Assembly (NCBI GenBank): GCA_958450365.1
Contig: CAUEEP010000724.1
Span: 1,024,001-1,088,000, forward strand
Length of the DNA: 64,000 nucleotides
Reading direction: 5' to 3'
From: Mesorhabditis belari
Taxonomy: Eukaryota; Nematoda; Chromadorea; Rhabditida; Rhabditidae
Part shown: one piece after another, positions 17,977 to 29,235 of the stretch
How positions within the stretch are numbered: position 1 is the first letter of the stretch
How the letters are laid out: each line of letters starts with the position of its first letter
The notes under the pieces: model-generated
The model's input: only the letters and a program-made list of their open reading frames with translations
The model's database searches: none
What the model was told of the DNA's origin: nothing
Program-made: the position numbers and the translations under genes

Positions 17977-18532
17977 CAGGGTGCGTCATAATTATTGCAA
18001 CAAGATACTCAAGGCATTGCACACCAAGAAGTTTCACTGGAAGAAGATTTTTAAACAGAAATAGCTTTATTTAACAGTAACAAATAAGGAAACAAGAGAT
18101 CATTCGATATGAGCGCCTTTTGCCTTGATAACAGCCCTTAATCGGTTCGGATATGCCTCCACTGCGGCCCGAATGTCATCTTGAGGAATCGCCTTCCATC
18201 CTTTGGTCAAAGACTTCTTCAAGGTCAAAGACTTCTTCAAACAATCCAAACTTGTGTGTTTTCGAGAGCAGACATTAGCCTCTAAGATTGCCCAAATGGA
18301 AAAGTCCATCACATTGAGATCCGGTGAGTTTGGAGGCCATTCATCCTTGGTGATCACTGAGGGAAAGTTGGCCACACACCAGTCCTGAACCGTCTTCTTC
18401 GTGTGAGCGGGAGGCAATTAGGGAAGAATAAAGAAGATAGAACGCAAAACAACAAAAAAGGGGGCAAAAAATAAGAAAGCTGTTTGGAAAACGGTCTTTG
18501 AACTCTTGTTGCAATAATTATGACGCACCCTG
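17977..18532 (-). mobile_element. Internally deleted Tc1/mariner element
   Basis: CAGGGTGCGTCATAATTATT at 17977 and its inverted copy ending at 18532, each with flanking TA (17975-17976, 18533-18534). The length is 556 bp against about 1.3 kb for an intact element. Only the 3' third of the transposase remains. The insertion sits inside a GCAGCAGAATGTAGT-type tandem repeat whose two halves lie at 17925-17975 and 18535-18635. Confidence 0.93.
18100..18417 (-). pseudogene. Tc1/mariner transposase, C-terminal fragment
   Basis: Codes for about 105 residues, starting within the second catalytic block (PAHTKKTVQDW) and including the third, SPDLNVMDFSIW, where the last Asp is kept. It ends RAVIKAKGAHIE. 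A 15-bp tandem duplication repeats KKSLT. The DNA-binding region and first Asp are deleted, so it cannot act as a transposase; an element of this kind would depend on a full-length relative. Confidence 0.9.
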
Positions 18533-18639
18533 TAGTGCAGCAGAATGGGCCGGGGCCAGAGTAGGCAGCAGGTGTGCGCAGAATGTAGTGCAGCGATGGG
18601 CAGCAGAATGTAGTGCAGCAGAATGTAGTGCTTTAAATC

Positions 18640-19020
18640 AAAGCATTGAAGAGCTTTCATTGAACCCATTGAAGAGCTTTCATGTAGGTTTTCCAGATTT
18701 TTCCAGATTCATAAAAAATATAAAAGCTGTTAAACTTTTTCGTTGCTCCCTATTTTCAAAATTCATCAAATCCTTCTTGTTTTCATGCTCGTTGATCTGT
18801 AATTTTTTTCTCTTTTCAGAATTAATTTGTTTTCTTTTGATTTTCGAGGCATTCCCTCCCAACTTGTTTCCCAGATCTAATTAGCATTTGAAAGAGAAAT
18901 GAAAAGACGAAGGAAAAGACGACGAAAAGGGAAAAGGTGTGTGTGGGTGTGGATTAAGAATATTTTTGGGAATTTTTAAACCTTGGGACTGAATCGGGTA
19001 ACTAAACCGCTAGGCTCGTA
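18640..19020. other. No gene recognised
   Basis: AT-rich sequence with short purine runs at 18890-18940. Nothing recognisable. Confidence 0.4.
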
Positions 19021-19051
19021 AACATTTTGGAAATCGCATTTGGACTCATCA

Positions 19052-19327
<276 letters not shown>

Positions 19328-19401
19328 TCAACTGTTGTAAGCTTTGATTTAACAAAACCGCTCTGAAATAGCTTTTGATGACATGTGGCATTGAAGTAAG
19401 A

Positions 19402-19578
19402 TCTTCCAACGCTTGAAAACCAGTGGCAAACCAAGCAAGGATCGCGCCTGAAATGAGACGTTTATCCACTAGACCACAGCTGCACTTTCTTCCAACGCTT
19501 GAGAATCAGCGGCAAAACAAGCAAGGATCGCGCCCGATAAAAGACGTTTATCCACTAGACCCCTGCACTTTCTTTCAA
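19402..19578 (-). repeat. Two tandem tRNA-like units
   Basis: Two head-to-tail units of about 86 bp. On minus each has GGTCTAGTGGATAAACGTC, a Pol III A-box and D-arm pattern, followed by GGCGCGATCCTTGC where the T arm should be. The second half is too altered for a functional tRNA. They could be tRNA pseudogenes or heads of a second SINE family. Confidence 0.55.
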
Positions 19579-20289
19579 GGACTTTATAAGGTAAGTGCTA
19601 AAACTTCCATGCCAAATATCTTGCGTTTGAGGGGAACGAGGGCAAAAGTTATATACATATTCGTGATCAGCATGGTCGATTCTATAAGATCCATTTGGCC
19701 TCAACTCATTCGGCCTCAACTCATTTGGCCTTAACCCAGATGTCGACCTGAAGGACTTTCCCTGTAAAACCCAAATAGTGAGCCAGTGCGCTAGAGAGCA
19801 GCGCAGCGCTTATCCAGCGCTTATCCAGCGCTTATCCCGTAGCGCAAAGTACACCAAATATCGAGCTTCGAGTTGAAATTTTCATAGAAAGTTATTTCAT
19901 AGAAAATTCTTTTAAAAATAACCCTAATAAACAATATTCCTAAATATGCTGACCTAAAGGACTTTCCCAAATAGTGGGTCAGTGCACTAGAGAATTTCTA
20001 ATCACATAGCTAACCAATTTTTGTAATTGTTTTGATGTTTTTCGTAACTTTCAAATTAATTGTTTACCCTCACAAATTTTTCAAAAAGCGGAGGAGTTCT
20101 AGAGAAAAAACCCCGAAAATTGGTCTTTGTTTCAACTTTTTTTCCCATTTTTCCCATTTTTCCATTCATTTTCATCGAATTAATTGAAATTTCACGTCTC
20201 CACGATTTTTTTTTTCTTTTTCCCTAAATTTCCTTTAAGGTTCTTTTTTTCTAATTACATCCGATGAAAGAGAAAAATTCTCGAAAAGA

Positions 20290-20795
20290 ACTCAATTTTC
20301 TCTTTCTTTTCTTTCTTCTCTTTCTTCTCTTCTTCTCTTTCTCTTTCTCTCTTTCTTCTCTTTCTTCTCTTTCTTCTCTTTCTTCTCTTTCTTCTCTTCT
20401 TCTCTTTCTCTTCTTCTCTTTCTTCTCTTTCTCCTCTTTCTTCTCTTTCTTCTCTTTCTTCTCTTTCTTCTCTTTCTTCTCTTTCTTCTCTTTCTTCTCT
20501 TTCTTCTCTTTCTTCTCTTTCTTCTCTTTCTTCTCTTTCTTCTCTTTCTTCTCTTTCTTCTCTTTCTTCTCTTTCTTCTCTTTCTTCTCTTTCCTTCTCT
20601 TTCTTCTCTTTCTTCTCTTTCTTCTCCTTCTTTCTCTTTCTTCTCTTTCTTCTCTTTCTTCTCTTTCTTCTCTTTCTTCTCTTTCTTCTCTTTCTTCTCT
20701 TTCTTCTCTTTCTTCTCTTTCTTCTCTTTCTTCTCTTTCTTCTCTTTCTCTTTCTCTTTCTTCTCTTTCTTCTCTTTCTTCTCTTCTTCTTCCGT
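20290..20795. repeat. 500-bp polypyrimidine/polypurine tract, 9-bp unit CTTCTCTTT
   Basis: Almost pure C/T on plus over about 500 bp, built from CTTCTCTTT with short variants. Mirror symmetry is frequent, which favours triplex (H-DNA) formation; that is inference from composition. The Lys/Arg/Glu-rich frame on minus is a shadow. Confidence 0.95.
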
Positions 20796-21174
20796 TTTTC
20801 CCGTTTTTTCAATTGGATAAGGCCAATCAACGGACTGAAAGAAGAGAAAAATTCAAACGAACATTCAAACGAAAATCCAATTTTCAATTTCGACTCAATC
20901 ATTTCGCAAAGCTCAATGAACATTTTTGACAAATATTTGCAATATTTGCATAATCAAAGTTTGCATTAGTGAATAGAATATTGGGGAATTGGAAAAGCAG
21001 TTAAAGAAATTAGTTAAGTTAGAAAGTTTGAAAGGCATACGAGAGTTAGAATGTTTTAAAGGCAATTGCTTTGGGGCAAACGGAACAGCGACAGCGAGAC
21101 AGCGCACATTGGCGTGAAATGCGCTTTTTGATGAACCTTGATGAAAGCTATGTTCACTGTAGTTGCTCTCTTCT

Positions 21175-21697
21175 GAAAGCCTGAATTTCTTTTGAAATAC
21201 ACAGATCCGATTTGAGTTGATCCGATTTGAGTTGATCCGATTTGATTTGATCCGATTTGATTTGGTCCACATTCCGATTCCACATTCCACACAAATTGGA
21301 CGTTGCTATTAGGTAAATGCATAAGAAATGCGGATTTTGATCAAATCGGATCAACTCAAATCGGATCTCAAATCGGATCTGTGTATTTCAAAAGAAATTC
21401 AGGCTTTTGAGTTGATCCGATTTGATTTGGTCCGATTGGATTTAATCCGATTTGAGTTGATCCGATTTGAGTTGATCCGATTTGATTTAATCCGATTTGA
21501 GTTGATCCGATTTGAGTTGATCCGGTTTGATTTGATCCGATTTGATTTGATCCGATTTGAGTTGATCCGGTTTGATTTGATCCGATTTGATTTAATCCGA
21601 TTTGAGTCGATCCGATTTAAGTTGATCCAATTGATTGAATTGATCAAAATCCGCATTTCTTATGCATTTAACTAATAGCAACGTCCAATTTGTGTGG
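21175..21697. repeat. Nested inverted repeats around a 15-bp GATCCGATTTGAGTT array
   Basis: Outer arms CCACACAAATTGGA (21287) to its inverse at 21697 continue through GACGTTGCTATTAG and TAAATGCATAAGAAATGCGG. Inside, 21340-21408 is the inverse of 21175-21260 (sharing GAAATACACAGATCCGATTT). The core 21409-21640 is a GATCCGATTTGAGTT / GATCCGATTTGATTT array. A further partial copy of the outer arm lies at 23058-23090. Confidence 0.8.
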
Positions 21698-21744
21698 CTA
21701 ATTTCTGAATAAAATAGAAATTCTTTTTGAGCCATCGACTGGCA

Positions 21745-22100
21745 GCGCGCCAGATAGGGATCGACTTGTGCTCATTCAAGGACTTGTTAAGCTCGCTTTG
21801 AGACACCCTGTAATCTCAAGGCATTTTCAAAGGCAATCCGGGTAATTTTGCCCAAATTTTACTTGTAAATGATGAAAAAATAATTCTAGATCCGGTTTGG
21901 TGATGGCGAGGATCGAGCGGAGAGTCCACTGATCGGTCAAATATGGCACAGCGTCGGATAGTGATCTAGTGCTCATTCAGGTGCTTGTCAAATGAGTTGC
22001 ATACATCCGATTGGGAAGTGTTTAATAGATAAATGTAGCCACGATTCAGGGCTACAATTCTCTATATAACACTTGACACTTTGAAATAAATTAACACCTA
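21745..22100. repeat. Dispersed repeat shared with 43985-44150
   Basis: The two places share the order CTCATTC, GCTTGT, AAATGAGTT, TAGATAAATG, GGGCT and ACTT, TTGGAATAA/TTGAAATAA, over about 150 bp. A shorter ATTAGATAAAT fragment is at 4110. No ends or frame are seen. Confidence 0.5.
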
Positions 22101-22109
22101 CTTTTCGAA

Positions 22110-23340
22110 TTAATAATTAACATCTACTGTGCGAGAGCTACTTTTTCAACTTTTCTACTTTTTCCGGATAATTTTGAGACATTCTGTGCATCAAAAAGTC
22201 GTATTATATTGTCTCTGTAATAAGGTAGAAGCATTTTAAGCTTGACTTTTGATTTTGAGCATTCAAAACTCCCCAAAACTGCCCCCCAAGAGTCGAATTT
22301 TCCGCCGATCCCCATTTTCCAAAAAAACGAGCTTTTTTGGGCGACCAAATAGATAGATAAGGGCTAAAAAAACGTGAAAAGAACTAGGAAAAAAAGAAAA
22401 AAAACAAGTTCAGTTCAAACGATCGGATCACGAGGGGAAAAGAAAAATTTCGGAAAGAGTTCTGAAAAGAATTCTCATATAAACAACTCTTTGCCCTATC
22501 GCACTTTTCTTTTTCGAGCCAAGAGTCCATAAAGGCTGTTGTTGATCTCGGTGATCAATTGGAGTTTGCAAGAGAGCACAAACACTTAGAAAAAAGGATC
22601 TTTGAGCTAAAAATCTGGTGTTTTGTCTAGACTAGAGCCTTTGGTGTTTGCTGGGATCTGTGAAAATACTCTTGCATTGAATTTCTTCAGTTTTTTTCAC
22701 AGCACAAGCAAATTCATCATGAAAAAAAGTCAAGAAAGCTAGAAAAATAATCTGGCTGGGGGTCAGAAAAAGATTGGGCTTCCAGGGCTTACTGTAATCG
22801 AGTTTCTAAGAAATTTTCAACAAATTCAAGGGCTCTGGAACGCACACAAGAAATAAATCTCGCATTTCGGCCATTTCGCACTCGCATTTCGGCCTCGAAA
22901 TTTCTTCAATGGTTCGAGCAATTGAAACACGTTTTAGCCTATTTTCTAGAGGAGATTTGCAACTTTCAAATAGTAACATTCAAATAGTAACATTCATCGA
23001 GTTTATAACATTCATCGATATCAAGTTTCTATCCTTGCAAATTTATGAAAATGTTGAAATCCGTATTTCTTATGCATGTACCTAATACAAGTCAAGAAAC
23101 TTCGCGCCAAATTTCTTCAGCCACCACTTTAGCCACTTCAGCCACGTAGCCAATAATTGCTAGTAAAATCCATAAATTTTATTTAAGAACTTGAAAAAGC
23201 ATCAATTTTACTCCACGAAACAACATTTTAATTGACTGATCACAACTCTAACCTTATTTGCTCCAAAGATCTCATCAAAGTTGTTTATTTGTCAGCTTCA
23301 GCAACGCATAATAAGCTCAATTTTCTTCATTTTTCAAGCA
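22110..23340. other. AT-rich region without recognised gene
   Basis: No exon with good borders on either strand. A short duplication AACATTCAAATAGT is at 22970-22995. Confidence 0.4.
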
Positions 23341-23344
23341 TTCA

Positions 23345-23833
23345 AAAAACAGCTTCAAATCAGATCTTGCGTTTTCCAAAAAAACAAATTCAACTTCTGC
23401 AATATCAGCTCACTTTTCTTCATTTTCCCTTGCAGAGTGAACATCCGGAAACGAATTCCCGTGAGAATTTCTCAAATATTCAAAGAGAGCCGGAGAAATG
23501 ACTGGCGTGGGTCGAAGCTGGGTCAAACCTGAGTCGAACCTGGGTCGGACCTGGGTCGGACCTGGGTCGGACCTGGGTCGAACCTGAGTCGAATCTGAGT
23601 CGAACCTGGGTCGGATCTGGGTCGGACCTGGGTCGGACCTGGGTCGGACCTGGGTCGGACCTGGGTCGGACCTGGGTCGAAAACAGCTTCAAATCAGATC
23701 TGGCGTTTTCCAAAAAACAAATTCAACTTCTGCAATATCAGCTCACTTTTCTTCATTTTCCCTTGCAGAGTGAACATCCGGAAACGAATTCCCGTGAGAA
23801 TTCCTCAAATATTCAAAGAGAGCCGGAGAAATG
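23345..23833 (+). repeat. Tandemly duplicated exon-like block split by a minisatellite
   Basis: About 155 bp at 23345-23500 recur at 23680-23833 with few differences. Each has a pyrimidine tract, an acceptor CCCTTGCAG and an open stretch reading SEHPETNSREN then SNIQREPEK. Only the second copy keeps a donor (AAATG|gtgaac at 23834). In the first, the sequence changes at that very point into GACTGGCGTGGGTCGAAGCT and an 11-bp minisatellite (CCTGGGTCGGA, 23510-23680). The same edge and array recur at 27785-28060. The parent gene is not identified. Confidence 0.7.
23769..23833 (+). CDS. Candidate isolated exon
   Basis: Follows TTTTCCCTTGCAG and ends at a gtgaac donor; 65 bp. Two frames are open, so the phase is undecided. 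The hydrophilic reading SEHPETNSREN resembles a linker. No partner exon with matching phase is found nearby. Confidence 0.3.
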
Positions 23834-24164
23834 GTGAACGAGTTTGAAGTATTCAGAAAAAAAGCCAAAAGAGAAAGAGAAAAAGAACTCGTTTTTTATT
23901 CCTCGGTAAACATCGGACTGGTCGCTCGTTCTGATTTTTTCCCGAGCTTCATTGAAACACAAATTTCTGAAAGTTTCTGAAAAGTGTCTCGTGAGAAACG
24001 TGACTCACAAGGAGAATCTCTGATTAGATTTCATGATTAGAGTTTAGATAACCCTTAATTATCTAATCCTTAGCTATCTAATCCTTAATTATCTAAGCAT
24101 AACTTTATAAGCTTTAATTTCATAGTAGCCAGGGATGGAAAGCTATATTCTAGGCTTTTTTGTT

Positions 24165-24255
24165 CTTCAGCTTAATCTGAATCTTCTTCAGCTTAATCTG
24201 AATCTTCTTCAGCTTAATCTGAATGTTCTTCAGCTTAATCTGAATGTTCTTCAGC
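24165..24255. repeat. ~21-bp tandem repeat (CTTCAGCTTAATCTGAAT)
   Basis: Four to five units with ATCTTCTTCAGC / GTTCTTCAGC variants. Confidence 0.9.
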
Positions 24256-24493
24256 TTTAGCACTAGCACCCAGCTCAAAGATCAGGTTTTCTTCATAATC
24301 TTCACTTGATTGCCCTGTCTACATGTATGCTTTATGCATTATGCATTACCAAGAATTACCGCAACACACAAAAGTCCTGGCTTTTAACCAAATATGCAAC
24401 CCATCTCGAAAAGTTAACTTAAATTTAATTAATTTAACTTAAATATCTTTATTCAACATATAACAGTAACAAATTAACAATTAAATTAAAATT

Positions 24494-25198
24494 TGCCTCC
24501 ATCGGCAGTCAGACAAGCCTGCAAACGTTTGGGAAACGCGTTATCGAGCAAATAGGCATCATCGAGGCTCATCAAAGCTCATCAAAGCATGGGATCCATG
24601 CTTTGATGAGCGCCTTCTTCAAACTTTCCATATTTTTATGTGATTTTGAACATGCGCTGGCTTCAAGAACACTCCAGACTGAGTAATTCAATGGGTTAAG
24701 ATCGGGTGAACTCAAAATACGAGATAGAGGCCACTCAAAATACAAGATGAAGTCCGGGAAGGCCTTTGAACAAAACTCTTGCCCTTTCTTTGCCTCTCTG
24801 CCCTTTCTTTGCGTTGTGAGCCGGCGCACCATCTTGTTGATAAGTCCAAATTCGATTTTTGAAGTGGCGTTGAGCCCACGGAACAGCCTCCTTCTTTAGC
24901 AAGTCCAAATAATTGACCGCATTTACTTTCACACCTTGAAGAACAAAGATCAACGGGGTCTTTCCCTTTGGGGTTTTCCCGGCAAAAAAACCCCCCCTGG
25001 GGGGGGGGGAGGACGGGGAGAGGGGGGGGTCGGGGGGGGGGTTTTCCCCCCTCGATCATTTTGCTATGTTGGGTTTTCCACGACGGTACATATCTTTTCA
25101 TCGGTGCACAGGATGTTGTGGTGATCGATTTCGTTGAACCGTTGCAAAAGTTGGACACATCGGTCTTTTCGCTTGCTAATACTTCTCTAAAACTCTAA
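24494..25198 (-). pseudogene. Tc1/mariner transposase relic, frameshifted and interrupted
   Basis: Read on minus from about 25170. The first catalytic block is LCTDEKICTVVENP, followed by a stop; then comes a G/C homopolymer patch (24984-25051), then WTYQQDGAPAHNAK (second Asp). After another frame change come SSPDLNPLNYSVW, where the expected last Asp is Asn, NMESLKKALIKAW, and finally FPKRLQACLTADGGKF with a stop near 24494. A short palindromic insertion (24565-24610, around CATGGGATCCATG) breaks the C-terminal part. Family: Tc1/mariner with the SPDLNPLDY motif. No inverted ends were found with certainty. Confidence 0.85.
24984..25051. other. C/G homopolymer patch
   Basis: A run of A7, C7 and G10-type tracts with GGGGAGA and C6. 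It sits in the middle of a transposase relic whose sequence before and after is ordinary. It may be real G-quadruplex-prone DNA or a sequencing or assembly error. The second such patch is at 53195-53232 (G9, then A20 or so). Confidence 0.6.
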
Positions 25199-25338
25199 TT
25201 TTAAGGGAAAGCTGTACTCATTTTTTTTTACGAGGAATTTCTTGGAGTCCACTTGTAAATAATAGAACAAAATGTTCTTGAATTGGTGGATTTGTTTTGC
25301 AAGAAATTCCAGTCAAACTTTTCCAAGAACTTTCTTAT

Positions 25339-25357
25339 CAACCTAATATTAGGTTGG
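25339..25357. mobile_element. Two mariner-type ends back to back around a TA
   Basis: CAACCTAA (25339-25346), TA, then TTAGGTTGG (25349-25357). TTAGGTTGGTGC is the classical mariner terminal sequence. Its inverse faces the transposase relic to the left; the right element has no recognisable remainder. Two adjacent insertions sharing one TA would give this. Confidence 0.55.
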
Positions 25358-26044
25358 TGCCATTCCTCGAGCTGATTGGTTAGACGATCGCGATCGGTTA
25401 GACTCTTAGACATTGGTGACATTGGATCGCGCACTTTCTTGACTTTTTCACTAAATCTTAATTTTACAAATGTTAAATGTACCAAATGAATTACGGTTTC
25501 CACCATTGGAAAGATCTATATTTTCTCTGCAAAATGGCTGTTCGCAATTTAGATTTAGTGAAAAAGTCCGGTTATTTATGTTAACCCTTCGTTTGGATCA
25601 AAAATAGCGTTCGTTGCATGAAACGTTTCGTTGTATCGACGTTCGTTGTATCGAAGTTCGACTTTAGTAGCTCTAAACAGAGGTAGCAATATATAATCTT
25701 ATTTCAAAACTAGATTCAAACTCCCCAACTCCCTGAAAGTTATCCAACCTAGTCAAACTTTCAGAACGAGATTTTTCTTCTGAATATTTAAACTTTCTGA
25801 AAGCTTTAGAAGATGTGCGAGTTCATCTTTTTTTGAGGAAACCCATTGAAAAAGCTTTTTACTTCAAAAATGTGCATAAGCAATGTTTCTGAACAACAAA
25901 GTCAGTCTATTGAGGATAGAAAAGTGGATAAAGAAGTAGTTTTTGATTATTTAATTGAGAAATATTTGCAGAGAGAATTGAGAGAAGAATTGAGAAGATT
26001 TCTTTTGAGAAGAATCGGAAAATATTAGAATTGAGCTAAGAATG

Positions 26045-26115
26045 AAGTAAAATGCTAGAATTCTATGCTAGAATTCTATGCTAGAATGTTATGCTAGAAT
26101 TCTATGCTAGAATTG
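26045..26115. repeat. ATGCTAGAATTCT tandem repeat
   Basis: Five units of 13 bp. Confidence 0.85.
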
Positions 26116-26325
26116 CACGATTAGAGTTTGTTTTTTTGAAAGCTGGATGTCCCAATAGTCGATAGCTTGGGCTCCATCTAGTGAAGTACACAATGGAAGC
26201 GCGCACTTTGGAAACCCGAAACTCGGCTTAAAACGCATTTTCCCTATCTCTTGTTGTGTTTTTCGGAATCTACGCATTAAACTACCCCAGAAGAAGTGGT
26301 TTTAAAAGAAAAAAAAGCCCCTTGC

Positions 26326-26495
26326 TCAACATGACAGGCTCCAACATGACAGGCTCCAACATGACAGGCTCCAACATGACAGGCTCCAACATGATAGGCT
26401 CCAACATGACAGGGTCCAACATGACAGGCTCCAACATGACAGGCTCCAACATGTCAGGCTCCAACATGGCAGGCTCCAACATGACAGGCTTTAAG
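26326..26495. repeat. 15-bp tandem array (AACATGACAGGCTCC)
   Basis: About 11 units with single-base variants. Reads as Asn-Met-Thr-Gly-Ser on plus, a shadow frame. Confidence 0.95.
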
Positions 26496-26894
26496 TTTCG
26501 AAGACTTCTGGTAGTTTAAAACCAAACTTACAATATTCTGCTCGAGTCTTTTTAAACGAACCAAATCGTAGGCGCTGCGGGCTTTGCGCTCTTCTTCCTC
26601 CTTCCTTCTGTTAGTTTGTTTTTTTGAAAGCTGGGTGACTCTGGAAAGCTCCCGCAATCTTGTAGAGATAAAAGAAGAAAAGTATCCAGAAGAAAAGCAT
26701 CCAGAAGAAAGTATCCAGAAGAAAAACAGCTCTACCTGATCAAAGTTAGTTAGATAACTGATCTCAGGTTAAGGATACTAGTTGTACGTCTGAACATGAG
26801 CCAAACCAAGAGCCTTAAGCCAGGCCTGTAGCTACAGTAACCCCAGAAAATTACAGTCTAGATTCATCAGTTTCCTTGTACAGTAATTGATGCT

Positions 26895-27040
26895 TAAAAC
26901 TGTAAATGTACCCTTTCTAATGCACTGAATTCTTCTTTTTTCTCATGGTAACGTTTTGATGCACCAGAAGGTGAAGAAAATGCACTAGAAGTGCACTAGA
27001 AGGTATTCAGTGCACTAGAAGGGGTGCGTTTACAGTTTTC
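26895..27040. mobile_element. Palindromic MITE, GTACTTTGTGCTC family, degenerate copy
   Basis: Contains CTGTAAATGTACCCTTTCTA and TGCACTGAATTCTTC, then multiple internal copies of GTGCACTAGAAGG, then GGTGCGTTTACAG. The right arm is itself becoming a small tandem repeat. Confidence 0.7.
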
Positions 27041-27204
27041 AGCATCAAGTAAACTGCAAAGAATAATTTTCGATAGTATTTGACCCTAAAAATTTCTGAT
27101 TTTGGTAAACATTGAAAGTTTGCTTTATTCTACTTTCAAATCCCTTTATTAAAACAAATTTTTGACAGAATTTGAGTTTCTTTGGCCTTTTTTAGAGTTT
27201 TCTT

Positions 27205-27300
27205 TTCTTTCTTTCTTTCTTCTTCTTTCTTTCTTTCTTTCTTTCTTTCTTTCCTTTCTTTCTTTCTTTTCTTTCTTTCTTTCTTTTCTTTTCTTTTCTT
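27205..27300. repeat. (CTTT)n microsatellite
   Basis: About 95 bp of CTTT with CTTTT variants. Confidence 0.95.
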
Positions 27301-27474
27301 GAAAGGAATTAATTGCTTCCTCTTGCCTATTTATGAGGAAGTTGAGGAAAATTCTCTCTTTTAAACTCTTTTAAAGGAGTAATTTGTGTGCGTGAGTTTG
27401 ATGAACACGCAAAAGGAGACTCGAATCCTGAATTAGAAATTGAAGCTTGCTAAAGGTGATTGATCAGAAAGATT

Positions 27475-27678
27475 CAGTCGAACAAATCACTCAAACAAAT
27501 CATTCAAGCAATTCATTCAAACAAATCATTCAGCCAATTCATTTAGCCAATTCCTTCAAACAAATCATTCAATCAATTCATTCAAACAATTCATTCAAAC
27601 AATTCAGCCAAACAAATCACTCAAACAAATCATTGAAACAAATCATTGAAACAATTCATTCAGCAACAATTCATTGAG
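27475..27678. repeat. CAAACAATTCATT tandem array
   Basis: About 15 degenerate units of 13 bp (CAAACAAATCATT, CAAACAATTCATT). Confidence 0.9.
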
Positions 27679-27784
27679 TATTTTAAAAAACGCTGAAACA
27701 CGTGTCTAATAAAATTTCATGTAGTTGTGTCTTTAAAAACAATTGAGAAAAGGCAAAGAAGCTGAGTCGAACTGGCGAATGAAG

Positions 27785-28060
27785 ACTGGCGTGGGTCGAA
27801 GCTGGGTCGAACCTGACTCGAAGCTGAGTCGAACCTGGGTCGGACCTGGGTCGAACCTGGATCGAACCTGGGTCGGACTTGGGTCGGACCTGGGTCGGAC
27901 TTGGGTCGGACCTGGGTCGGACCTGAGTTGAACCTGCGTCGGACCTGGGTTGAACCTGGGTCGGACCTGGGTCGAACGTGTGTCGAAGCTGAGTCGAAGT
28001 TGGGTCGAACCTAGGTCGGACCTGGGTCAAACCTAGGTCGGACCTGGGTCAAACATGGGT
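27785..28060. repeat. 11-bp minisatellite (CCTGGGTCGGA), second locus
   Basis: Shares its unit and its left boundary GACTGGCGTGGGTCGAAGCT with the array at 23501-23680, 4.3 kb upstream. This implies copying of array plus edge rather than independent origin. Confidence 0.9.
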
Positions 28061-28129
28061 CGTGTGCGCGCAAGTGGGGCAAGCGAGGCAAGGGCGCTAT
28101 CCACCGCGCATTGGGTGTAGCTTTCATTT

Positions 28130-28740
28130 TAGCTGAAATTTGCATGGTGCCGTTTTCCCTCGCAGGGAATTCTGGCACGTTTTACGATTTCTGAAGTTCT
28201 GCTGCATCTAAAAAACTTATTTTTGATGTTTTTCCTAGTGGAGGCTAGTTTTTGAGAAAAACAGAGTTAAACCAAAGCCTCCATTTCTTTTCCAAGCCTC
28301 CATTTTTGCTGAAAAACTTTTTTCGCTATCTCGAATTCTCCACAACACACGAAATAGCATTCTATTCTTAAAACTGATGGCATTTTCTAAACTTAGTTCT
28401 AAACTTTCTTCAAATTCTCAATAATAATCATCATAGCATCACTTTAGTGCCAAAATAAGACACGATTTCCGTGTAGATTCCGGATTTTTCAAAATCTCGA
28501 TCATAGTAATCCGAGCCGAGAGAGAAAAGTGAGAATTTGAGAATTTGAGATTTTTCGGCTTTTCCTGAACTCCAAAGATTGAGAGTAAAGTGGCCTCATT
28601 TTTTGGCTCGTTTAGATTCTATACTGACCAAAAAAAGGGGCAATTCAAGCTCTGGATTCCGGAAAAGTAGCAGAAAATGATCCGAAAAAGAAAGAGTTTT
28701 CCTCTTTTTCTTGCAAAAACTCGCCACAATTATCCATGAA
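28130..28740. other. No gene recognised
   Basis: AT-rich; nothing recognisable. Just after it, 28748-28830 holds a small TTGTGGACAAA repeat. Confidence 0.4.
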
Positions 28741-29019
28741 ACACATTTGTGAACAAATTGTGGACAAATTGTGGACAAATTGTGGATAAATTGTGGATAT
28801 TGTGGCCAAATTGAGCAAATGTCCACAAATTGAGCAAAACAAGGTTTAAATATAGTTCCGTTTCATCGTTTGAGAATGAGAATTGCGAATTGAACTGGTC
28901 AATTTTAGTGAGGAAATTTGACTTTTGTTAGCCAAGCACACAATAGGCAGGGTTCGTCTAAAAATGACAATTTTTTGGAGTCAGACTTTTGCCTGACCTG
29001 ACTTTAATCCAGCTAGCAG

Positions 29020-29235
29020 ACCAGACTTGCTCCAAACACATCCAGCTAGCAGATCAGTCTTGTTCCAAAGACATCCAGCTAGCAGATCAGACTTGTTCCA
29101 AAGATATCCAGCTAGCAGATTAGACTTGCTCCAAAGATATCCAGCTAGCAGATTAGACTTGCTCCAAAGATATCCAGCTAGCAGATCAGACTTGCTCCAA
29201 AGATATCCAGCTAGCAGACCAGACTTGTTCCAAAG
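29020..29235. repeat. 33-bp tandem repeat
   Basis: Six to seven units built on ATCCAGCTAGCAGAT followed by ACTTGCTCCAAAG. The length is a multiple of three, so one frame stays open; not considered a gene. Confidence 0.92.

Noticed and set aside
20255..20932. Lys/Arg/Glu-rich coiled-coil-like frame on minus
   Set aside because: Direct reading of a polypurine tract; no independent sequence on either side looks coding.
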